NCBI GenBank assembly: GCA_964468125.1
Contig: CAYXVF010000052.1
Location: forward strand, 1-43,199
Direction of reading: 5' to 3'
Length of the DNA: 43,199 nucleotides
DNA from: CAYXVF01 sp964468125
Lineage (GTDB): Bacteria; Myxococcota; XYA12-FULL-58-9; CAYXVF01
The notes under the pieces were generated by a model. That model did no database searches and was not told the origin of the DNA. It was given only the letters and a program-made list of their open reading frames with translations. Positions 33,534 through 42,549 of this stretch are shown here, one piece after another. Numbering within the stretch: position 1 is the stretch's first letter; each line of letters begins with the position of its first letter. A program made the position numbers and the translations under genes.

Positions 33534-35257
33534 GGGTCGTGCTGGACGACGACCGTCTCCGAGTCCTTCACCGGCGATAGCGCCACACGGTGCCCGTACT
33601 CGTAGAAGCCGGGGATCGTGATCGGGAGACGGCCGGTCATCGGGACATTGCCGAGCAGGGCCTCCGCGGCGGCCGCCTGCGGCGCCTCCTGATAGCTGAA
33701 GGTACAAGCGTAGGCGTCCACGTCTGAAAGGGCGTTCAGATAGTACGGCGACGCAAAGCTCACGACGGAGACGGGAGTTCTCGGCAGCTCGCGGATCACC
33801 CGTCGCGCGATGTCCACGTGATAGCGATTGACCAGCGCGAAGACGATCAGATCCGCGTCACCAGCCATCTGCACCGCACGCTGCACGTCCTGCGCCCGCC
33901 GCGCGCGGCTGGGGATGTAGGGCGTGCTCAGGACCTGAATGTGTTTCTCCTGGGCCAGCCGGTTCGAGAAGGCGCCCGGTGGCGCCACCACCACGACCTT
34001 GCGATATCGTACTGACCGCAAGGGGAGCGTTTCGCCGTGGTTCCGGACCAGGGTCACCGCCTCCTGCGCGATACGACGCGCCACCTGCTCGTGCAGAGGG
34101 TTCTTGTTGCCCTCCTTCAATACTTCGTCGAGCGGCGGCACCGCCCTGCCGAAGAGGCCGCGGCGCTTTTTGACCCGGAGGATGCGACGCACGGACTGGT
34201 CGAGCCGCTCCATCGAAATCTCACCGCTCTTCACCGCGGCGAGAAGCGAGTCGTAGACCTCGTCCTTCTTCTTCACGGTCCAGAGGATCATCGGCATGTC
34301 CGCACCGGCTTTGATGGCCTCCACCGCGGCGCGTCCGCTGCCGTAGCGCTCCACGATCCCCTGCATTTCGAGTCCGTCGGTGATCACGACCCCATCGAAA
34401 CCGAGCTTCTCGCGCAGCACCTTCGTCAAAATGAAGGGCGAAAGTGTCGCCGGCAGATTCGGCTCCTCGGCGATCTTCGGGAGCGCGATGTGAGCGGTCA
34501 TGACCGCATCGAGCCCGGCGTCCATGGCGCGTTTGAACGGCGCGAGCTCGACCTGCTCGAGGCGAGCGAGGTCCGCTTGGATCGCTGGCATGGAGAAATG
34601 CGAGTCGCTGTGCGTATCGCCGTGTCCCGGGAAATGCTTGGCGACCGCCACCACTCCCATCTCCTGCTGCCCCCGCACGTACCAGGAGCCGAGCTCTGCG
34701 ACGAGGTTCGGCTTTTCGCCGTAGCTCCGCACGCCGATCACCGGATTCTTCGGGTTCGAGTTCACGTCGAGCACTGGCGCGAGATTCATGTTGAATCCGA
34801 GCCGGCGCAGATCGATGGCCAGGGCCTGCCCCGCCACGTAAGCGAGTGTGGTGGAGCGAGTCGCGCCCAGCGCCATGTTGCCGGGGAGCACCAACGCGCC
34901 GTCCTTCACCCGAACGACGTTCCCCCCCTCTTGGTCGAGAGAGAGGAACACCGGTAGCTGGCCCTCGGTCAGCGCGTGAAGCTCGCGAGAGAAGCGCGCG
35001 GTTTGCTCAAAGTCGACGATGTTCCGCGAAAAAAGCGCGATCCCGCCGGCACCCCGGGTGCGAACCCAATGTTCGATGTGCGGAGTCACGGACGTGCCAC
35101 CGAAGCCGATCATGAGGAGTTGGCCGACCTTCTCCTCGGTGCTCATGGAGTCGAGGATCGCTTCGACGTCCACGGGTGCCCCGGCTGCGGGGACCTTCAC
35201 CGCCTGGGCGGGGGTGGCGATGACGAGCGCGAGCGCGGGGAGAAGAAGGCGACACAT
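33530..35257 (-). CDS. Family GH3 beta-N-acetylhexosaminidase (NagZ-like, two-domain)
   Basis: A 575-residue exported enzyme with a signal peptide (LLLPALALVIATPAQA). The first about 370 residues are the GH3 barrel with FLSLDQEGGNVVR, KHFPGHGDTHSDSH (the flexible loop with the catalytic His-Asp of NagZ-type enzymes) and the nucleophile Asp in VITDGLEMQGI. A second alpha/beta domain of about 180 residues follows (LVRNHGETLPL, then ADLIVFALVN), which is not in E. coli NagZ but occurs in Bacteroidetes and Bacillus relatives. It probably removes N-acetylglucosamine from peptidoglycan fragments in the periplasm. A 15-base gap separates it from the M23 gene. Confidence 0.9.
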   Translation of the reverse strand: MCRLLLPALALVIATPAQAVKVPAAGAPVDVEAILDSMSTEEKVGQLLMIGFGGTSVTPHIEHWVRTRGAGGIALFSRNIVDFEQTARFSRELHALTEGQLPVFLSLDQEGGNVVRVKDGALVLPGNMALGATRSTTLAYVAGQALAIDLRRLGFNMNLAPVLDVNSNPKNPVIGVRSYGEKPNLVAELGSWYVRGQQEMGVVAVAKHFPGHGDTHSDSHFSMPAIQADLARLEQVELAPFKRAMDAGLDAVMTAHIALPKIAEEPNLPATLSPFILTKVLREKLGFDGVVITDGLEMQGIVERYGSGRAAVEAIKAGADMPMILWTVKKKDEVYDSLLAAVKSGEISMERLDQSVRRILRVKKRRGLFGRAVPPLDEVLKEGNKNPLHEQVARRIAQEAVTLVRNHGETLPLRSVRYRKVVVVAPPGAFSNRLAQEKHIQVLSTPYIPSRARRAQDVQRAVQMAGDADLIVFALVNRYHVDIARRVIRELPRTPVSVVSFASPYYLNALSDVDAYACTFSYQEAPQAAAAEALLGNVPMTGRLPITIPGFYEYGHRVALSPVKDSETVVVQHDP

Positions 35258-35272
35258 GATTGGTCTGTATCT

Positions 35273-36640
35273 CTAACCTTCTTGCGCGAACGGGTCGAGA
35301 GCACTCCGCGCCACCCGGGCCTGGTCGAGCTGCCGGTTCAGCTCCGCCACACGGGAGCGGAATTCCACCAGATCGTCGCCGGTGAGTGACTTCGCGCGCT
35401 CAAAGCGCTGGGTCGCCGGATTCACGAAGCTGCCGTTCTTCTTGAGCTCGTAGTGAAGATGGGGGCCGGTGGCGAGCCCGCTCGAGCCCACATGGCCGAT
35501 CACGTCTTTCTGGCGGATCTTCTGACCGACTTTCACGTTGATTTTCGAGAGGTGGGCATACTGCGACGACCAGCCGTTCATGTGCTCCACGACCACGAGA
35601 CGACCGTAGCCGCCGGCCCAGCCCGCTCGCACCACCCGGCCATCCCCCACGGTCCAAACCGGAGTCCCCGTCGGAACGCCGTAGTCGACGCCATTGTGTT
35701 GGCGGCTGTAGCCGAGGATCGGGTGACGACGCTGCCCGAAGCCGCTGGTGACACGCCCGTACTTCAGCGGTGCCTTGAGCAGCTGCTTCCGCATCGACTG
35801 CCCTTCAGAGTCATAGTAGAACGCTGCCCCATCGTCCTCGCGCGGGCGCAGGTACGCGGCGTGCTCCATACCGAGGTTCGTGTAGCGGGCGGCGAGAATG
35901 TCCCCGTAGCCGACGAAATCACCGTCGACGTAGCGCTTCTCGACCAAAATCTCGAACTCGTCTCCCGCCTGAACGTCGCGATAGAAGTCGATCTCCCAAG
36001 CGAAGATGTCGACGAAGCCCGGAATCAGGGCCGCCCGCTCGCCCGTTGCCATCACTGCATTCCACAAGGAGGAGTCGACGGTCGCGGCGACGTGATCCAC
36101 CACCGTCTCTACGGTCTTTTCGACCTGTCGCGCCTCGAAGGCGTCGCCCACCGCCTCGGTGACGAACTCCTCCATCACCCCGAGACTCAGGGTCAGGGAC
36201 AGAAGCTCGTCCGATTCGTCAAAGCGGGCCTCAAAACGGTGCCCTGGACGCATGCGGCGAAAATCCACGAGCCCTTTGAGGCTCTCGAAGGCGCGCGAGA
36301 TGGTATCATCGTCGATCCCGAGCGCCCGCAGAGCGTGCGCCGGGAGCTCGCCCGCGCTCAGGGTCGCTTCCTCGACCCGCTGAACGGGCAGTGGGTTGCG
36401 AAGTCCAGCGATCACATCCACCGGCGACGCGAGGGCCTCCGGGAGATCGTCCTCCGGCAGGAGCGCACCGACGTCGTCGCTCGGCGGGGCGATCTCGCGG
36501 ACCTTCTCTCTCGGATCCCCGTGGTAGAGAAATACCGCGACGTTGACTCCGATCAGGGTCACGACCAGCGCGGCGGGGGCGATTTTGGGGCGTCGGGGCG
36601 CGGGCGCTACTTCTTTGCGCCAGAGCATGTCGCGAGGCAC
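35273..36640 (-). CDS. M23 metallo-endopeptidase (MepM-like)
   Basis: About 455 residues with one N-terminal transmembrane anchor (IAPAALVVTLIGVNVAVFLY), a middle region with an OapA/LysM-like fold (FRRMRPGHRFEARFDE and QAGDEFEILVEKRYVDGDFVGYG), and a C-terminal M23 domain. Zinc ligands are visible in SRQHNGVDYG (His and Asp) and GPHLHYEL (second His), plus the YAHLS block. It cuts peptide cross-bridges in the periplasm. The GTG at 36640 is chosen because GGGAG lies five bases upstream; an ATG at 36628 is the alternative. It is the first gene of the nine-gene envelope operon. Confidence 0.9.
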   Translation of the reverse strand: MPRDMLWRKEVAPAPRRPKIAPAALVVTLIGVNVAVFLYHGDPREKVREIAPPSDDVGALLPEDDLPEALASPVDVIAGLRNPLPVQRVEEATLSAGELPAHALRALGIDDDTISRAFESLKGLVDFRRMRPGHRFEARFDESDELLSLTLSLGVMEEFVTEAVGDAFEARQVEKTVETVVDHVAATVDSSLWNAVMATGERAALIPGFVDIFAWEIDFYRDVQAGDEFEILVEKRYVDGDFVGYGDILAARYTNLGMEHAAYLRPREDDGAAFYYDSEGQSMRKQLLKAPLKYGRVTSGFGQRRHPILGYSRQHNGVDYGVPTGTPVWTVGDGRVVRAGWAGGYGRLVVVEHMNGWSSQYAHLSKINVKVGQKIRQKDVIGHVGSSGLATGPHLHYELKKNGSFVNPATQRFERAKSLTGDDLVEFRSRVAELNRQLDQARVARSALDPFAQEG

Positions 36641-36782
36641 GGTGTCTCCCTGCAAATCAAGGTGTCCGATGGACTGTATGCGGGAACAGAGACCCGGTCA
36701 AAAAACCTCCCACATTCGGGTGCTTATGGAAGCCCCGGCGAGCAACTATCGCACCTTTCCGGATGTGGAGTGACGCCGTACG

Positions 36783-38702
36783 TCAAAGGGGCTCATCGTC
36801 CTCCAGATTCAACCCCCCCGGGTAGCCGTAGGATACGAACTGATCGTAGCCGTGCACGATCACGCTGCAGTCCGCATCGCAGCGAAGCGTGTGCGACCCG
36901 TCACTGATTGGCACCCGGGCCGCCGTCCAAGGAGTGCCAGGAATGAGGGCGCGTTTCGCATTGGAGATGTCTTCGATCAAACGGTTGTCGAGGCGCGCCG
37001 AGGTTCCCGTGCGGTAGGCGATCGAAACGAAGTCAAAGGCGTAGGCATTCGGGGCCAAGAACACGTACTCGGTCCGGAACTGCCGCTCCGGCACGGCGAG
37101 AATGAACGCTGGATCGCCAGTCCCGGCGTCGCCCTCATCACCACCCGGATTCGGCGCATCTTGCGCGGCCAGGAATTGCCCCACCAGAATCGGCGCGGTC
37201 GCCTCGATCAGAAAATCCGCATCGGACTCGAACTCGAAGTATTCACCCGCGTCGAGGGGGGGGACCGTTGCGACGGACGGGGTGAGCACCACCTCCGTGC
37301 CGCCGGCGGACGCGAGAATGCGCCACACATCTTTCTCGAGGTTCCGCGGCTCCGTTCGCACGGCGACGAAGCGAGTGCCCCAGGTGTCCACCGGGAACAT
37401 CTGCTGCTCGAGATGATCCGCGCAGCAGGTGATGAACTGGCTGCACTTTGCATCCGGCGAGCAGCTGTCTCCTTCCTCCGGTGTGCAGAAACAATCAGTG
37501 GTTTGGTCGTACTCACATTTGTTGGTGCTTCGATCACAGCGGGACGTACTCGGGGCGTTCGCGGCCTCACTTCCGGCGTAGACGATCACCGGTCGATCCG
37601 CGACCACTCGGGAACCGGTCAAGTCCGCCCCGATGTAGTTAGTCTGAATGTTCAGAACCTCGAAGCGCGACAGGGTCGTCGTGTAGCTTTCACCGGGCTC
37701 GAGCGCGGGGACTTCACCCCCGGCTTGGGTTCGCGCCGTTACCTTGACGGTCACCTCCGCAGGAGTATCGCTCACGCCCACCACCGTCAGAAAGCCTTTC
37801 AGCGTGTCGAAGGTTTGCTCCCTCGTCATGACCAAGTAGTCGTCGCCGGCGGTGTTCACCGGCAGGAGTAGGGAGGCGTCGTTGGAGAATACGCCGACGT
37901 TTTCGAGAGGGTTGAACTGGTAGGCGGTGATCGGAACGTTGCTGCCGACGCGATACGCCATGCGCGCTTTCATGGTTCCGTTGACGTCTCGCCGGGGCAG
38001 CTGAACGATCTGCAGCCCCCGGGGCGGGATGATGACCCCCGTCACGACGTTTTCATCAGGTGCGTCCGTAGTGCATTCCGTCGCCGTTGGGGCCGAGCCG
38101 CTCGTAGGGCCGGTCGATATGTTGACGAAGGCAGTGCGGTCGGGCTCAGGGTTCGCGAGCACGACGGCGAACTGAGCGCCCGCGGCATCGCAGAAGATCA
38201 GGTTGCCGTTCGCGTCGACCTGACAGGGTACGTTCGCGTTGTCGAGGTCGACGGCGTAGTACTCGCAGCCGAGGTAGCTCTTCTGGTCCTCGCGACAGAT
38301 CGCGACACATTGTCCGTCGTCGCAGACCCCGTTCGTGGGTTGAGCTGCGCAGCTTCCGCATCCGCTCGACCCGGTGCCCGTATCGTCACACACCAAAACC
38401 TGCACGTTGTTTACGGAATTGCAGAATCGCTCCCCCGGGGTGCAGATGACGTCCCGGCAGACATCGGGACAATCCGTCGGGTCGCTGCAATCCGTGCGTT
38501 GCGCTCCGGCGACGCACAACTGCCCGCCAGCGCAGGCGCTCTCCTGCCAGCGGGAGCCATCGAGGGCGCAGACCTCCGCGCGCCCGTCGCCGATGCATCG
38601 CAGCTCACCGGGTACGCAAATATCCGCGGGCGGTGGCGGAGATTCCTCCGCGCACGCGAGGAGCACGACTGAAGCCATCATGAAAATGTGCAGAAATCGC
38701 AT
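36783..38702 (-). CDS. Cys-rich surface lipoprotein with IgGFc-binding-like domain
   Basis: A 639-residue lipoprotein (lipobox VVLLAC at the end of a 17-residue signal peptide). Residues 25-140 are a cysteine-rich region with repeats of the CTPGERFCNS and CVPGELRC kind, as in Myxococcota surface proteins. The remainder matches the IgGFc-binding-protein N-terminal domain: long beta stretches with NISTGP, GLQIVQLPRRDVNGT, ITAYQFNPL, DYLVMTREQ and VYAGSEAANAP. These proteins are thought to be surface adhesins, but no ligand is known in bacteria. It stands alone, divergent from asd. Confidence 0.85.
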   Translation of the reverse strand: MRFLHIFMMASVVLLACAEESPPPPADICVPGELRCIGDGRAEVCALDGSRWQESACAGGQLCVAGAQRTDCSDPTDCPDVCRDVICTPGERFCNSVNNVQVLVCDDTGTGSSGCGSCAAQPTNGVCDDGQCVAICREDQKSYLGCEYYAVDLDNANVPCQVDANGNLIFCDAAGAQFAVVLANPEPDRTAFVNISTGPTSGSAPTATECTTDAPDENVVTGVIIPPRGLQIVQLPRRDVNGTMKARMAYRVGSNVPITAYQFNPLENVGVFSNDASLLLPVNTAGDDYLVMTREQTFDTLKGFLTVVGVSDTPAEVTVKVTARTQAGGEVPALEPGESYTTTLSRFEVLNIQTNYIGADLTGSRVVADRPVIVYAGSEAANAPSTSRCDRSTNKCEYDQTTDCFCTPEEGDSCSPDAKCSQFITCCADHLEQQMFPVDTWGTRFVAVRTEPRNLEKDVWRILASAGGTEVVLTPSVATVPPLDAGEYFEFESDADFLIEATAPILVGQFLAAQDAPNPGGDEGDAGTGDPAFILAVPERQFRTEYVFLAPNAYAFDFVSIAYRTGTSARLDNRLIEDISNAKRALIPGTPWTAARVPISDGSHTLRCDADCSVIVHGYDQFVSYGYPGGLNLEDDEPL

Positions 38703-38835
38703 CAGCAGCTCGTGGAAGCGGGGCGGGCTCCCCTTCTCGCTTCGCCGCTTATATTAAGGACCGTCGCGCTGCAACGCGAGGGTTGACCAAGACCGCTCCT
38801 ATTGGGCATCGGGGCGCCTCGACGAGGAGGTCGAA

Positions 38836-39858
38836 ATGTCAGACGGAGTTACGGTCGCCGTGGTGGGAGCCACCGGGCTCGTGGGGCGCGAAATGGTCGC
38901 CATTCTCGAGCAACGCGGTTTTCCCGTCAAAACCCTCGTCCCCCTGGCCAGCTCGCGAAGCGCCGGCGAGCACATTCAATTCGCAGGCAAGGACCACCTC
39001 GTCAGGGACGCCACCAGCCCGGGCGCCTTTGATGGCGTGCACATCGCGCTCTTCTCCGCCGGCGGCGCCGCGAGCAGAGAGCTCGCGCCGCTGGCGACAC
39101 GAGCCGGTGCGGTGGTGATCGACAACAGCTCGGCTTGGCGAATGGATCCGGAGGTGCCTCTCGTGGTGCCGGAGGTCAATGCGGAGGCAGTCGCCGACTT
39201 CGAGAAGAAACGCATCATCGCGAACCCGAATTGCTCGACGATTCAAATGGTCGTGGCGCTGAAACCGCTGCACGACCGCGCAGGACTCGAGCGCGTGGTC
39301 GTGTCGACCTATCAGGCGGTGAGCGGCGCTGGCCGTGAGGCGATGGAGGAGCTCGGCGAGCAGGTCCAGGCGATTTTCAACGTGCGCGAGCCCGAGGTGA
39401 AAGCGTTTCCAAAGCGGATCGCTTTCAATTGCCTGCCTCAAATCGACGTGTTCGAGGAGGACGGGTTCACCAAAGAAGAGCACAAGATGATCAACGAAAC
39501 CCGGAAGATCATGGGTCTCCCGGATGTGAAGATTTCGGCAACCTGTGTTCGCGTGCCGGTCTTCAATGGCCACGCGGAGTCCGTCCTCGCGGAATTTGCG
39601 AAGCCCATCAGTGTCGAGGAGGCGCGAGAGGCCTTGCTCGGCGCCAAGGGTGTCGTGCTCATGGACGACCCAGCCAAGGGGGAGTACCCGACCCAGCTCG
39701 AGGCGGAAGGCCAGGACGGGACCTACGTAGGCCGCCTGCGCCGTGACCCCTCAGGGGAGAATGCGCTCAGCCTGTGGGTCGTGGCGGACAACCTGCGCAA
39801 GGGTGCGGCGACCAACGCGGTGCAAATCGCGGAGGTCCTGGTCGAGAAGCATCTTTGA
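38836..39858 (+). CDS. asd: Aspartate-semialdehyde dehydrogenase
   Basis: A 340-residue NADPH-dependent enzyme making aspartate semialdehyde for lysine/diaminopimelate, threonine and methionine synthesis. It shows VVGATGLVGREMVAIL, NPNCSTIQM (catalytic Cys), the substrate block YQAVSGAGREAMEEL, and the His-containing RVPVFNGHAESV. A GAGGAGG ribosome-binding site precedes the ATG. It forms a single-gene unit with 104 bases to the next gene. Confidence 0.96.
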   Translation: MSDGVTVAVVGATGLVGREMVAILEQRGFPVKTLVPLASSRSAGEHIQFAGKDHLVRDATSPGAFDGVHIALFSAGGAASRELAPLATRAGAVVIDNSSAWRMDPEVPLVVPEVNAEAVADFEKKRIIANPNCSTIQMVVALKPLHDRAGLERVVVSTYQAVSGAGREAMEELGEQVQAIFNVREPEVKAFPKRIAFNCLPQIDVFEEDGFTKEEHKMINETRKIMGLPDVKISATCVRVPVFNGHAESVLAEFAKPISVEEAREALLGAKGVVLMDDPAKGEYPTQLEAEGQDGTYVGRLRRDPSGENALSLWVVADNLRKGAATNAVQIAEVLVEKHL

Positions 39859-39920
39859 ACGACGTCGAATTTGGGAAGAATTCGTCGGCTTCAGCGGTTG
39901 ATTCGCGCGCCCCCGGTTTC

Positions 39921-39950
39921 TTGACGTCGAGCCCGAACGGCTCCTATTGC
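39921..39950 (+). promoter_or_regulatory. Possible promoter of the MYXO-CTERM/barrel pair
   Basis: TTGACG (39921-39926) is followed after 18 bases by TATTGC (39945-39950). The -35 is good and the -10 weak. The ATG would be only about 6-8 bases from the start site. A ten-base word, GCTCCTATTG, at 39940-39949 also occurs at 38795-38804, upstream of asd. Confidence 0.3.
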
Positions 39951-39962
39951 ATCCGAGTGATT

Positions 39963-40994
39963 ATGAACCCTTCACGCATCGTGCCGGCCATGGCGTTGCT
40001 CCTCTTCGGCAGCGCGGCCGGCGCGCAGACCAGCACGGTGGAGGAAGGCGGCCTCGGCATCCTCGTCGACCGTCCCACCAATACCGACGGTGGCCGGATC
40101 GACTGCAGCTCGATTCAGCAGGACAGCTGCCAACCCTTGAACGCCGCGAGCTGCGATTTTGATGCAGGGCTACCGGCCTCGTCGGAGGACCGGCCCTTCG
40201 ACGTGCAGCTGAGCTCAAACGGCAACGTGCCCGTCAACTCGCGTCTCCTCGTCTTTCTCACCACCAACTCGGACTGCGAGTTCGCGCAGCAGTCCGAGAT
40301 CGACAACACGATCGACAGCGTTCAGCTCCTGAGCGAATCCGACCCGCTCGTGAGCCCTACCGCGTTCAACTTCCCCGCCGACTACGACGTCACCGTTTAC
40401 GGTAGCGTGTCCGACATTCTCGCCGAATCGGGAGCCTGCGAAACACCCGTAGACCGTAGCCTGCAGCGCCTGTGCTTCGTCGCGAGCCCCGACGATGACA
40501 TCGCTGCACCAGGGGAGCCCTACGCGGCGGTTCTCATGCTGATCGACACCGTGCCGCCCGGTCCGCCCTCTTCGCTTGAGGTCCTGCCGCAAGACGGGGC
40601 GATCGAAGTGAACATCGAGACCGACGAGCCCGCCCTCCTCGCCTGGAACATCCGCTTTCGCGAGGCAGTCGGCGACGACGTCAGCTGTGAACAATGGGGT
40701 AACGAGGCCACCACCCGCAGACGGGTGATCGCCAATCAGTTCAATCAATCCTTCACCGAGACGGTGGCAAACGGCGTGACCTTCGAGGTCTGTGTCTTTG
40801 CCGAGGACGAGGCAGGCAACATCGGTGAGGTCTCGGAGACGGTGACCGTGACCCCGCGCGACGAGTGCGACTTTGTCGAGTGCTTCCCCGGTGAATTCGA
40901 CGACGGCTGCAGCACGGGCGGTCGCTCCCTCGCCGCGCTCTTCGGAGTCATGGCGGTGCTCGTCATGCTTCGCCGGCGGCGGGGTGTCGCATGA
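39963..40994 (+). CDS. Exported protein with MYXO-CTERM-like sorting tail
   Basis: A 343-residue protein with a signal peptide (VPAMALLLFGSAAGAQ), a mature part rich in Cys pairs with fibronectin-type III-like strands (TVPPGPPSSLEVLPQDGAIEVNI), and a C-terminal tail of Cys-containing linker (DDGCSTGGRSL), hydrophobic helix (AALFGVMAVLVML) and RRRR. This tail matches the MYXO-CTERM sorting signal of Myxococcota, presumed to be handled by a dedicated protease for surface attachment. The ATG at 39963 begins the signal peptide. Its stop overlaps the barrel gene start by four bases, so the two are probably made together. Confidence 0.85.
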   Translation: MNPSRIVPAMALLLFGSAAGAQTSTVEEGGLGILVDRPTNTDGGRIDCSSIQQDSCQPLNAASCDFDAGLPASSEDRPFDVQLSSNGNVPVNSRLLVFLTTNSDCEFAQQSEIDNTIDSVQLLSESDPLVSPTAFNFPADYDVTVYGSVSDILAESGACETPVDRSLQRLCFVASPDDDIAAPGEPYAAVLMLIDTVPPGPPSSLEVLPQDGAIEVNIETDEPALLAWNIRFREAVGDDVSCEQWGNEATTRRRVIANQFNQSFTETVANGVTFEVCVFAEDEAGNIGEVSETVTVTPRDECDFVECFPGEFDDGCSTGGRSLAALFGVMAVLVMLRRRRGVA

Positions 40995-41773
40995 GGCTGC
41001 TCGTCTTCAGCACGCTGATGCTCGCCGCCGGCGCCGCGCACGCTCGGGACTACGTTGGCGACCGCGGCTCGCCGCGGTTCGGTGTCGAAGTGGGTTTCGG
41101 CCCCTACAGCCCCCGAATCTCCAACGACGACGCCATCCGTCAGTACTACGAGCTGATGTATCAGCCGCCGGAAACCCAGGACGACGCGATCTTCGAGTAT
41201 GAGCCCCTCATGAAGACCATCGAGGTCGACTGGTACTTCTTCGATGAGTTCGGCCTGCTGGGCGCCAGTGGCAGCATCGGCCACTGGTCGATCAATGGCC
41301 GCACGCGCGTCTGCCCCGACGCCGACGACGGCTCCACCTGTACGCCGGAGACGGTGTTCGAGTCCGAGGTGGGAACCACGGAGACGAGCCTCACCTTGGT
41401 TCCGATGACCGTAGGAGCGGTTTACAAGCTCGACTGGCTGAAAAAGAACATCCCTTACCTGCCTTTCGTCGCCTACGCGGAGGCCGGACTCAGTTACACC
41501 TATTGGCGCTTCTCCGCCAACGGCCGAAAGTCCTCGCGCGAGGGACTCGACGGCAGCGGCGGCAACTTTGGCTATTACGGGACGCTCGGCCTCGCCTTGA
41601 ATCTCGACTGGATCGAGCCTGGAACGACCCAGAGATCGCGTTCAGCTTCGGGCCTTGCCGACAGCTACCTGTTCTTCGAGGCAAATCTTCTCAACGCGGA
41701 AGGCTTTCGCGGGAACCGCCTCGATTTCGGCGACACCTACTATCAGGCTGGCTTGTCGGTCGACTTCTTCTAG
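40991..41773 (+). CDS. Outer-membrane beta-barrel protein
   Basis: A 260-residue protein with a signal peptide (LLVFSTLMLAAGAAHA), alternating beta strands (FGVEVGFGPYSPRI, YLPFVAYAEAGLSYTYWRFSA) and a C-terminal Phe (AGLSVDFF), as expected of an outer-membrane barrel. The FGPYSPRI start resembles a myxobacterial barrel family (MXAN_2562 type, from memory). It is translationally coupled to the MYXO-CTERM protein, which suggests a surface pair. Function unknown. Confidence 0.8.
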   Translation: MRLLVFSTLMLAAGAAHARDYVGDRGSPRFGVEVGFGPYSPRISNDDAIRQYYELMYQPPETQDDAIFEYEPLMKTIEVDWYFFDEFGLLGASGSIGHWSINGRTRVCPDADDGSTCTPETVFESEVGTTETSLTLVPMTVGAVYKLDWLKKNIPYLPFVAYAEAGLSYTYWRFSANGRKSSREGLDGSGGNFGYYGTLGLALNLDWIEPGTTQRSRSASGLADSYLFFEANLLNAEGFRGNRLDFGDTYYQAGLSVDFF

Positions 41774-41787
41774 CTCTAGAGTGCGGT

Positions 41788-42549
41788 ATGGCCGCATCCC
41801 GCAACATCAAGCTGCTCGTCGAGTACGACGGTACCTCGTATCTCGGTTGGCAGCGTCAGAAGGATGGATTGTCCATCGAGGCGGAGCTCGAGCGTGCCTA
41901 CGAAGCCGTCACGGGTGAAGCGCCAAAGCTCGTCGTCGCTGGCCGCACGGACGCTGGCGTGCACGCGATCGGGCAGGTGGTGAGCTTTCACACCCAAAGC
42001 GAGATCGAGGACTGGCGGATCGCCCATGCGCTCAACGCGAAGCTTCCGGAGACCATCACTGTCCACGATTCGCGCGTAATGGCCGAGGGCTTCAACGCCC
42101 GCCTCGATTCAATGGCCAAGCGCTATCGCTACCGCGTCTATCAGGGGCCTCATCTTCCGGCCCTCGAGCGCAACCGAGCCTGGCACCACCGCACGGAGCT
42201 CGATGTGTCCGCCATGGAAGACGCCGCCGCGGAGCTCCTCGGCGAGCGCGACTTCGAGTCCTTTCGCAGCGTGCACTGCGACGCGGACCACGCGATTCGC
42301 GAAATGTTCGCGATCACCATCAGCCGGGTGGAACGCCCACCGGTGGGTTACTTTCTCGACTTCTATTTTCATGCGAACGCCTTTTGTCGCCACATGTGTC
42401 GGATCCTCGCTGGGACCTTGTGCGAAGTGGGGCGCGGGAGGATCACCCCGGAGGCGATCGTCGAAATTCGAGAGGCGCGGGACCGCAAACGCGCCGGCGT
42501 GACCGCGCCGCCCGGCGGCCTCACGCTCCTCGAAGTGCTCTACCCATGA
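41788..42549 (+). CDS. truA: tRNA pseudouridine(38-40) synthase
   Basis: TruA (253 residues) makes pseudouridine at positions 38-40 of the tRNA anticodon arm. The catalytic Asp is in AGRTDAGVHAIGQV. Other blocks are KLLVEYDGTSYLGWQRQ, ALNAKLPETI, the SMAKRYRYRVY strand and FCRHMCRILAGTLCEVGRG, where the usual FLRHMVR is slightly altered. The ATG at 41788 is 14 bases after the barrel gene. ATGA overlap with the next gene. Confidence 0.95.
   Translation: MAASRNIKLLVEYDGTSYLGWQRQKDGLSIEAELERAYEAVTGEAPKLVVAGRTDAGVHAIGQVVSFHTQSEIEDWRIAHALNAKLPETITVHDSRVMAEGFNARLDSMAKRYRYRVYQGPHLPALERNRAWHHRTELDVSAMEDAAAELLGERDFESFRSVHCDADHAIREMFAITISRVERPPVGYFLDFYFHANAFCRHMCRILAGTLCEVGRGRITPEAIVEIREARDRKRAGVTAPPGGLTLLEVLYP

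Noticed and set aside
35453..36907. 484-codon open frame on the plus strand opposite the M23 gene
   Set aside because: Shadow of the M23 gene; no domain pattern in the translation, whereas the minus-strand product has full zinc motifs.
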